Assembly (NCBI GenBank): GCA_032622095.1
Contig: CP136067.1
Span: 75,480,705 to 75,544,704, forward strand
Source: Siphonodentalium dalli
Taxonomy: Eukaryota; Mollusca; Scaphopoda; Gadilida; Siphonodentaliidae
Direction: 5' to 3'
Length of the DNA: 64,000 nucleotides
The stretch's first letter is position 1, and the number at the start of each line of letters is the position of its first letter. The notes below the pieces were generated by a model. The model worked only from the letters and a program-made list of their open reading frames with translations. It did not search any database and was not told the DNA's origin. A program made the position numbers and the translations under genes. This document shows, in pieces, positions 55,511 to 64,000 of the stretch.

Positions 55511-56409
55511 CCACCCCCACCAGTCCAGGAATTTAAATTCCATTTTATCCCCATCGGGTTGGGATTTCCCAACTAATACATCAAAACTTCCAAGTGTTTG
55601 ACATTATCAAACTAACTCCCCTCCTAAATTTGGAATTTTCCAATTGATTGATATTTCATTTGGGGTGCCTTTTCCTGGTAGGCATCTTAATATGTTCTCC
55701 CCATTTGTTTTGATATCAGTCCCACCACATTTATCCACACGAACATGAATATTCAGTTCACAATTACATTAATTCAGGATATATGTACAGCTTTCAATAT
55801 TCGTATTGTTTGAAGTGTTAAAATGAAATGGGCTGAAACTGATAACACAGGCAGACACAATTTAATAAGGTTAAAACATAAAATCTGTTAGAACTTATGT
55901 AATTGCTTTTTTATCATTCCATTATTTTTCATCATCCGAACCGGACCATCTGCATGATTAACATGAAATACTGAGGCCCACACAGTTTGCTAATGCTCTG
56001 GTGTTCTAGTTGATCAGTGTGAACATTTTAAACTAATTTTGTAGCAATAATCTGTCTTTAAAATTGAGTTTGAAAAAAACACTACTAGGGTACGAGTCAC
56101 TTTTGCCCCCACACACCCCATGCAAAAGTATGAACATATTGAACTTTTGGTCGTAAAACGTGTTAAATGCTGGTTCGAATAACAAAATATGGATACAAAT
56201 TCAACGTATACTTTTGATCTGAAATTTGTAACTAATCTGCGTCACTGTCATGCATGTGATTTCTAACTGTTATCAGCCTAAAACCCCTGTCATCAATTAA
56301 GTCCCGGGTACAAAATGAACGGTTCTATTGCTACAAAGTATACATAGATGACACTCTGCCTTTGGTCGAGCTTGTTCTTATTTTGATTTGGCAGCCCCAT
56401 TAACTTGCA
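55511..56409. other. Unassigned stretch
   Basis: Holds GGAATTT(T)CCAA-type words at 55495-55640. No gene. Confidence 0.35.
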
Positions 56410-56817
56410 AGATTTGCCCCCACCCCATTCCTCACCCACATTCTTCCTAATTATGATATACGAATTATGCTGCATGTTGGAATGTGTTTTGACTTCTAGT
56501 TTAAACTCCTTGGCCTATACCACATGGGTGTATCTATGGTGTCGTTAAAACGAGTAAAACATATATGTTAAAAACGATCACGCCACTTTAACAAACGCAT
56601 CGCTATTGATATAACACGTATTAAACGCATCGCTATTGATACAACACGTATTACACGTATTGCTATTGATATAACACGTATTATATCAATAGCGATAAGT
56701 GGCGCTCTCTCTTTTCCATTTAATTTGTTTCTATTTATGTTGTAACGTTTTAACATAATCTGTCCCCCATTCCTCACCCATATTATTCCGAATTATTATA
56801 TCTATTGCGGGGGGGGG
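56410..56817. repeat. Direct-repeat-flanked segment with 30-bp tandem and hairpin
   Basis: CCCATTCCTCACCCA(C/T)ATT... occurs at 56423 and 56767. Between them, three ~30-bp units (CGCTATTGATATAACACGTA) run from 56593 to 56680. They are followed by the inverted ATATCAATAGCGATAAGTGG, which pairs back with CCACTTT...ATCGCTATTGATAT at 56583. A G10 run ends the segment (56809-56818). Confidence 0.65.
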
Positions 56818-56819
56818 GG

Positions 56820-57089
56820 ATATGTAATTATATAGTACTATTGTACTACATGAACCCCGATATTGTCATGCATGTCTATATATCACAACATTTCAATTTC
56901 ATCGTGAATGTCAATGATCTCAATGTCACAATTTCAAAACAAAACAAAAGTTCTACCTCGTTTTACCTCGTTCCAAAATTCTAGATCAATGCCTAGTTTT
57001 GACGAATAACTATTATTGAAGCTAATTTCTCCAAATTTGTTGTGATAAAGGTTGTCCGATTCACGTATATATTGCACAGTTCCATATTT
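56820..57089. other. Unassigned stretch
   Basis: No feature recognised. Confidence 0.3.
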
Positions 57090-57600
57090 TAATAAAAAAT
57101 GAAATTCTGTCACCGTCTCACCGACTGGGTACTGGTCTGTGGTTTCTATATTTAGCGCGGTGTTTTCCAGCCAAAATGGCGAAAACCGATCGCCCGGAAG
57201 TCAAATTTCCTATGTGATTTTAGAACATTCCCGCACTAAAAACTTAAAGATCAGAGCGGTAGTTTTGTTGACGATTTTCGCAAGCTACTCGTCAAAATTG
57301 TAGCAAATTAGAACTCTTGTGTTTTATTTGCGACGCGTGAATTCTTTGGTTCTAGTGGGACTTTTCAAACGAAATTACACACATTTTGTGTGCTTGGCAA
57401 GGGCAACATGTTGCTCTGCTCGCTTACTATATACCTTAATATCGCGGAAGTCCATCAAATGTGGGTAAATGTTGCCGGTAGCAGCGGTCTCACCGTGTCA
57501 AGGGAGGTAAACAATGCATGGAGTTTGTCGTTACGGTACGAAATGTTTACGAAACCTACGGATATTAGTGCAGCGGCCAAACGCCAAAATTGGTCGGGTA
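57090..57600 (+). repeat. Dispersed ~0.5-kb repeat, copy 2 (partner at 7310)
   Basis: Reverse-orientation partner of 7310-8010. It abuts the left arm of the large fold-back and may be its outer part, absent from the right side. Confidence 0.6.
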
Positions 57601-58084
57601 CCCCTACCCAAGGTAGAACAAGTTGAAACCAAATGTTTTTGGTTTAAATAATATTTATTTCTACCCTCCATTAAACATTTTTACATGAAACAAGACATTG
57701 AACCAAATTTGTCTGAAGGAGAAATATATACTGTTCACGAAAATGATAGTGAAAAATAATGGAATTGATGGTGGCTATTGTCAAATCGACGACGAATGAT
57801 ACCCACCAGTGGCTTTTCCCAGAAATAAACGATTTTGGTAATGCGAGCCCTGCGCCTATGTCCTAACTTAATTGCCAACATTGTTGGTGTTAAAATTACC
57901 AGATCATATCATATCTCTACCTGATATGCAAAAAGTGTTGGTTAATTTGGATTTTCCTGCCATTTGGAACCGAAACATTTATTTTTTGCTGAAAACTCGC
58001 TCTTTTTCACAAAAATATTCTTTTTGAAACATTATCATTCGCACGGATATTGCAATAATTCAGAAATATTTAATCCATATGGTG

Positions 58085-58755
58085 TAGCAGTTATCTGACA
58101 AGCATATGTAGAAAGAAGTTAACAGAAAATTTGAACAAAAATTGTCGAAAAATTACATATTTTTGATAACGACATTACAACATTTTCTAATTGTTCTGAA
58201 TGGGACTCAATATGAATGTTGCACTGAATGGTTTTTCCAGCTATACCGTTTAATATAATACAGATGTGTTCAGGCTTCCAGACCGCCATTCACAACAACA
58301 TATTTTATTGATAACAGGTAATTATGCATGCATTAACATCGAATTTATGGTATTAAAATATGTGTTATAAACAACACATGACCAACTATAGTATGCATAT
58401 AGCTCAGTAGTTATATGGACATCACATGTAGAAAGATTTGACAGAAATTGTGAACGGCTTGCCATATATTGGATTTTAGCTACCGCTCCCCCGAACATGT
58501 TTTGGTCGAAAAAAAAATATATTTATGATAACGACAACACACTTTTCTAAATGATTCTAATGGTACCAAATAATGATTCATGTGATGAAAACCAGATCCG
58601 TCGACACAGGGAGCGTGGTTAATGATGTCCTCAGGCTTCCAAACCCCCAGTTACAACAACACATTTTATTTATAACATATAATTTTATATTAATATATAG
58701 CGATTTTGTAGAACTAAAGTATTTGTTATAAACGACACATGATATCGACTAACAT
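58085..58755 (+). repeat. Two ~320-bp direct repeats inside the fold-back
   Basis: 58085-58400 and 58407-58755 share, in order: CATATGTAGAAAGA against CACATGTAGAAAGA, TGATAACGACA...ACTTTTCTAA, TTCAGGCTTCCA against CTCAGGCTTCCA, ACAACAACA(T/C)ATTTTATT, and GTTATAAACAACACATGA. Confidence 0.75.
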
Positions 58756-58879
58756 ATACGTTGTTGCTGCCACAGTTATTGTTAGTGTTCCTCTAAATCG
58801 ACCAAAATATAGAAAATGGATATTGTATTCTATATCTCATAAACTAGTCTGACCAATTTGTCAAGCGTTATGTTCTATG

Positions 58880-61790
58880 TTTTGGGGTATCCTACACTAT
58901 TAGAAGTAATTAACACACACCACGAACTGAAAGAATATGATCTCAATATTAACTGATGGTGTGTACAAAGGATAGTTATATAAGGAAATACACAATGTTT
59001 ATTATGTATGTGTTGGTTCCCGAAATAGTGTGGCATTTTACAAAACATGGCTGCATGGCAAATATGAAACGCGAATTTTCTATTTTTCGAGAACACTCTA
59101 CCCGATATACAGTCTTGAACACAATACGCACTGAAGCTATATGCTCTCTATATTAACTGATAGTGTGGACGGAAGGTATTGCTATCAGGGAATACACAAT
59201 TTGTATGGGTGGCTTGTGTCTGTGTCGCTTTACACAAAGCGGCTGATAACTAAGAAAGACGAATTTGGTATGTTTTGATGACCCCCTACCCAAACTGAAG
59301 TGTTAAAGTTGAAATAACGAAAGGATTGCTCTCAATATTGACTGAGAATACGGACAATGGCTAGTAATATCAGGGCATACATAATGTTTATAGATGGGTT
59401 GGTTCCCGAAAGTCTTTGACACTTTACAAAAAACGGATGGCAAACGAGAAAGGCGAATACTTTTTTGTTTTGTGGGACCCCTTAATAAACCCATTTACAC
59501 TCTTGAATATACCATGCACTGAAGATATATGATCTTAATATTAACCGACAGTGTAAACGAAAGGTAGTGTTATTGTGGAATATACAACTTGTATGGGTGG
59601 TTTGGTTCCCGAAATCCTAGGGTGCTTTACAAAAGGCAGCTGGCAAATACGAAAGTTGAATTTTCTTTGTTTGAGCCCCCCTGCCCCATTTAAGTCTTAA
59701 ACACATCACGAACTGAAAGGATGTGTTCTCAATAAAAACTGAGGGTGTGGCAAAATATCAGGAAATACACATCTTTAATTGATGGGTTGGTTCCTGAATG
59801 TCTGTGAGAATTTACAAAAAGTGGCTATCAAACGTGAAATGCGAATTTCACTGTTTTGGGTGCCCTTAACCCACTTGAACTCTTGAACACACTATGAACT
59901 GAAGCTATATGCTCTCAGCATTAACTGATTGCGTGAACGAACGGTAGTGCTATCAGGGAATATACAATTAATATGGGTAGTTTGGTTCCCGAAATCCTAG
60001 AGCACTTTATAAAAGACAGCTGATAAATACGAACGGTGAATTTTCTTTGTATTGAGGCTACCCTATCCCATTTGAAGCATTGAACACACCATGAACTGAA
60101 AGGATATGCGCCCAACATTAACTAAGGGTGTAGAGAAATTGACGCTATATCAATAAATAAACACATTTTATGGATGGGTTAGTATGTCTGGGACACTTTA
60201 CAGAAAGCGGCTGGCAAATGAGAAAGACGAATTATCATTGTTTTGGGAGACCCCTAACCCATTAAATATCTTGAACACACCAAGAACTGAAGTTATATGC
60301 TCCAAAAATTAGCTGAAAGGGTAATGCTATCAGGGAATTATCAATTGATATGGGTGGCTTGGTTGCCCCGAAATATTGGGGCACTTTACAAAAAGCGGCT
60401 GGCAAAAACGAAATGCGAATTTTCTATGTTTTGAGGACCCCACTATCCCACTTGAAGTCTTAAACACAACACGAACTTAAATGATATGCTCTCAGTTTTA
60501 ACTGCGAGTGTGGACACAAATGGTAGCAGTATTTCGGAAATACACATATGTTATGGTTGTAATCGTTCCCAAAAGTCTACGGCACTTTCCAACAATCGGC
60601 TGGTAAACTAAAAATGCTAATTTTCCTTTGTCTTAGGGGACTTCAATCCCTATTTGAAGTCTTACCCACATCACTAGCTAAAGGCATATGCTATCAACAT
60701 CACCCGCGATTGTGTCCGAATGGCTCTTCTATCAGAAAAGATGCAATGTTTAATGATAGGTTGATTCACGAAAGCACGTGGCACATTACAAAAAGCAGAT
60801 TGCAAACGATAAAGGCAAATTTTGAGGGACCCCCTACCCCATGTAAACTATTGAACCCATCACGAACTCAATGGATGAGCCCTCAACGTAAAACGACGGT
60901 ATGAACAAATGGCTATTCTATCAGTGAATACACAATTGGTATAGATGGGTTGATACCCAACAGCCAGAGACATTTTACAAAAAGCGGCTGGCAAATAAAA
61001 AATGTGATTTTTCACTGTTTTAGGAACGTCTACTCAATTTGAAGACTAGAACACACCACAAACTAGAACGGTATCTCCTCAGTAGTAACTGAGTGTATGG
61101 AGAATGGTTAGATATATAATGAAGTACACAATTTATATAGATGTATTGGGTTCAGAAAACATGAGCAAGGTACTTTGCGAAAATTGGCTGGAAAATAAGA
61201 AATGCTAAATTTTGAGGGCCCACTGCCCTATTTTAAGTCTTGATGACACCACATGCTGATATGATATGCTCTCAATATTAACCGATGGTTTGAACAATGG
61301 TTAGTTTTTATCAGGATAATGTATACACACCATGGATGTGTGGGTTCTCGTAAGCTTGCATCGTGTGCCACTTCACTTCAATCGGCTGGCACATTTTCAC
61401 TGTTTTATGTACCCCTACCCTATTTAAAGTCTTGAACACATCATGTACTGAAGGGATTAATATCAATAAATTTTGTGGCCGATGGGCTATTCAATCCGGC
61501 ACTATACGATATATTAGGCTGTGTTGGTTTACGACAGCCTGTGACACATTACAAAAGGCGGCTGGAAAATAAAAAAATGCTAATTTTAAGTACCCTGTCG
61601 GAAGTCTTGAGCATACCACGAACTAAAATTATGTATACGTTTTAGCAGAGGGTTTTAATCGATCAGGAAATATTATTTACTTTGGTTGGGCTCGTTTTCC
61701 GAAAGCCTGCGGCACCTTACAAAAGGCGAACGGAATTTAAGAAAGACCATTTTTCAATGATTTGGAGACCACCTACCCTATTTTAACTGA
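58880..61790 (+). repeat. Satellite array, ~15 units of ~190 bp
   Basis: Each unit holds ACACACCACGAACTGAA, ATATGCTCTCAATATTAACT, AGGGAATACACAATTT, GGTTGGTTCCCGAAA, CACTTTACAAAAAGCGGCTG and CCCCTACCCCATTTGAAGTC. The TTCCCGAAA position recurs near 59014, 59205, 59396, 59599, 59783, 59979, 60175, 60356, 60559, 60759, 60947, 61148, 61342, 61523 and 61687: spacing mostly 181-203 bp, mean about 191. Units are strongly diverged from each other, so the array is old or evolving without homogenisation. Small ORFs within it are not genes. Confidence 0.85.
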
Positions 61791-62540
61791 ATATATGACA
61801 ACGTTCTCTCAGCTACACATCACACTATTTTGCTTTTGATTTAGATACACTGGTATATAAAACTGAGAGAACTACCACCTTGGTGAGACTATAGTGGGGA
61901 TTCATTTGGACATAATATTTATTTCCTTTTTATTACTTATTATTGAGATGGACACTAACAATCACTTTGACAACAAAAGTGATTCTGTTGTTAACGAAAA
62001 TATGTAATTTTTCGATTGCTGTTAACTTCTGTCTACATATGCTTATACGAATAACTGCTACACCATATGGATTAAATTGTTTGGCATTATTGCAATACCC
62101 ATTTGAATGATAATGTTTGAAAAACAATATTTTTGTGAAAAAGCGATTTTACAACAAAAAATAAATGTTTCGGCTCCAAATGGCAGGACAATCCAAATTA
62201 ACCAATACCATTTTCATATGAAGTAGATATATGATATGATGTAGTAATTTTAACACCAACAATGTTGGCAATAAGTTAGGACATAGCCGAAAGCGTCGCC
62301 TTACGAACATCGTTTGTTTCTGGAAAAAGTCACTGGTGGGTATCGTTCATCGTTGAGTTGACAATAGCCACCACCAATTCCATTATATTTCACTGTCATT
62401 TTCCTGAACAATATATATTTGTTTTCAACTTGTTCTACCGTTGGTATGGGTATCTAAAAAACTAAAGCTCTTTTTCGATTTGGCCGCTGCACTATATACC
62501 TCACTCTATTACCATTTACGCCTACCTCGCTGGGCGACCA

Positions 62541-62988
62541 TAAAGAAGATAACAATGTGTATTGAACAAGTATATTTCTAGTGCATGTCTAGGATTGCTT
62601 GTCTGCATTGTATTATCTTTCGTCTGATCATAATTATATTTCCTAGACATCCCTCCAGATGAAAAGCAGACCATTCATTTGTATACTTTTATAACCGATG
62701 GGAAGATTCCATTTGGTCAAGAAAGGGTTGCAGAGAGTATCATAATTATGAAGTTGTAATCAGGCTATATTTATCAGCTCTCGCCATGTCATCCCTTAAA
62801 GTGTGGTGTGTCACCATATATCTCCATTCATTCTAAATAACAGTCACAATGTTACAATTGTTACCACATAGCCACCACATGTAGTATATCGCCCTGATTT
62901 ATCACAACATCTGAACACTATATACACACACACCACAATATATATTCATTATATATGGAGGATAAATAAAGCTAATAAATAATACCAC
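62541..62988. other. Unassigned stretch
   Basis: No feature recognised. Confidence 0.3.
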
Positions 62989-63555
62989 GTCCACTCGGGG
63001 GGGGGGGGGGGGGGGGGGTCTGAAAACAAATTCAGGCACGTATGGCATTTTTCCCTTTCGATCATTTTTTGTAACCCACCCACCCCCACCGCCAAATATT
63101 TTTCCGTTTTCGGCAGTTTTTTCCGACCATTTTTTGACACCCACCCCCCTTTTAACACTAAAACAGAGATTTGCGGGGGGAAATTCACTGTGAACAGCAG
63201 TATATGAATTTCTGTGCATACTATTTATCATGGATGTTAACATGTTAATAGGAATGAGTCATTTTGAGGTCATTCGGCCAAAAAACATGGCTGCCAGCGG
63301 CCATCTTGGATTTCAAAATTTGCAACAAAATACAACACGATAACTGCCTGCAGTCAGTTTACAGTTAGAATTACATTATTTCTCTCATTCAAAGTGGTTT
63401 TGAAGCCCAACTCATTGCCAAAACACTAAAAAACAAGCAGGAAATATTTGTTTTAGTTGCGGAAAAAATTGCTTGTTGGTGGCTTTGACCACCCACCCAC
63501 CCCGGCATACGTGCCGGAATGTTTTTTTTCACCGCCCCCCCCCCCCTGGTCCACT
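62989..63555. mobile_element. G-tract-ended MITE, copy 2, 7-bp target duplication
   Basis: The element spans 62996-63548 (553 bp). GTCCACT is duplicated at 62989-62995 and 63549-63555. The left end reads C followed by a G run of about 22 (the A of CAGGGG appears lost); the right end is C-run plus CCCTG. The body is nearly identical to 17214-17767 in the same orientation, with a short internal ACGTGCCGG addition near the right end. Confidence 0.85.
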
Positions 63556-63682
63556 GTGCAAAAACAGTTACCCAGACTATCCACTCATAGATACCATTCA
63601 ATTCATTTATTTTTCATTTCCTTTTGGCTTTAAATCCACATGGCGGTTTGCGCTCCAACATACACATATCAGGACGTCACCA

Positions 63683-64000
63683 ACAAAGAACGCTCTTTAT
63701 GTTTACCATCATAATATAAACAAACACCAGAAAAGTAACATTTTAAGCTTTTGTTTACATAACAATGGTCAAAATATGACAATAACATACTGTTTATGCG
63801 ATATTTATTATTTGTATACGGACAAAGTCTGTCTCCATTTTGATGTTCTTTCTGTCTGTGCCGGGTTTTGACGGGTGGAACTATTTTCACAGGATACCCA
63901 CCACCAAGGCCAACGGTATCTTTAATCCATTCCTGATATTGTAGCAATACAGAGCGTTTTTCTGATTTTGGAATTGAAAACGTCTGGAAAATGGCTGTGA
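63683..64000 (+). repeat. Dispersed repeat, copy 2, running off the window
   Basis: 63683-63925 matches 1196-1447. The last 40 bp (GAATTGAAAACGTCTGGAAA followed by ATGGCTGTGA) match the palindrome arm at 29019-29050 (AAATTGAAAACAGCTGG...TGGCTGTGA). This ties the three loci to one family. Confidence 0.6.

Larger units (their letters stand above)
57567..62540. mobile_element. ~5-kb fold-back with satellite core
   Basis: The left arm (57567-58185) and right arm (about 61925-62540) are reverse complements with ~80 percent identity. Shared blocks: TAGTGCAGCGGCCAAA, GGTAGAACAAGTTGAAA, AATAATGGAATTGATGGTGG, GATACCCACCAGTG, TTGTTGGTGTTAAAATTAC, GTTAATTTGGAT, CGAAACATTTATTTTTTG and AATCCATATGGTGTAGCAGT. 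Between the arms lie two ~320-bp direct repeats and then about fifteen ~190-bp units. No transposase frame is seen. Long arms around tandem repeats recall Galileo/Foldback elements of the P superfamily in layout only; the superfamily is not established. Confidence 0.75.

Noticed and set aside
58880-61790. CRISPR-like array
   Set aside because: Units of ~190 bp are repeated in full with no unique spacers, and the setting is eukaryotic.

Overview
The window looks like a gene-poor, repeat-dense stretch of a metazoan nuclear genome, most likely a lophotrochozoan and probably a mollusc. The reasons are AT-rich DNA full of short interrupted reading frames, many fossil APE-type non-LTR retrotransposons, a tRNA-derived SINE ending in ...TTAAACCCCAATCAATCAA, repeats carrying the phrase GGCCATAACTCT followed by GGACGGACGGAC tails, AAGGTCAAGGTC-rich elements, and many fold-back elements. 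The species cannot be named from sequence alone. I see no rRNA, functional tRNA, CRISPR array, bacterial operon or intact host gene. Only one reading frame looks intact and coding: a 232-codon ORF on the minus strand at 11584-12282, inside what appears to be a 1-kb retroposon. One weak terminal-exon candidate lies at 41806-42011.

Layout. 0-11 kb: dispersed repeats, fold-backs (816-1000, 6670-7075), and the poly(A)-tailed 3' end of a LINE on the minus strand (8093-8720). 11.4-14 kb: the ORF-bearing retroposon flanked by a 10-bp direct repeat, then a 985-bp hAT-type MITE with perfect 14-bp termini and an 8-bp target duplication, which sits at the edge of a fold-back. 17.2-17.8 kb: a 554-bp element with G-tract termini and a 7-bp target duplication; a near-identical second copy lies at 62996-63548. 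20.5-23.3 kb: a dead LINE with a readable reverse transcriptase (YADD present) and at least six frame breaks. 28-33 kb: nested large inverted repeats, one with arms that carry tandem perfect palindromes of the ATCGGCGTATATACGCCGAT type. 35.7-36.3 kb: a Tc1/mariner-type MITE. 40.8-41.2, 45.6-45.8, 49.0-49.3, 51.7-53.4 and 54.5-55.3 kb: further LINE fossils; the 51.7-53.4 one is split by a nearly perfect palindromic TTAA-flanked MITE. 46.9-48.8 kb: a frameshifted protein-coding relic on the minus strand, interrupted by the tRNA-SINE. 57.1-62.5 kb: a very large fold-back whose inverted arms enclose two ~330-bp direct repeats and about fifteen ~190-bp satellite units.

These parts do not form a pathway. 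The window is a stack of transposons nested in each other, and the nesting gives relative ages: SINE after the coding relic, TTAA MITE after a LINE, hAT MITE after or at the edge of a fold-back, and a GTCCCCCGAA-bounded element inside an arm of a palindrome. The least familiar structures are the single-ORF retroposon, the satellite-cored fold-back, the tandem-palindrome arms and the G-tract element with 7-bp duplications.
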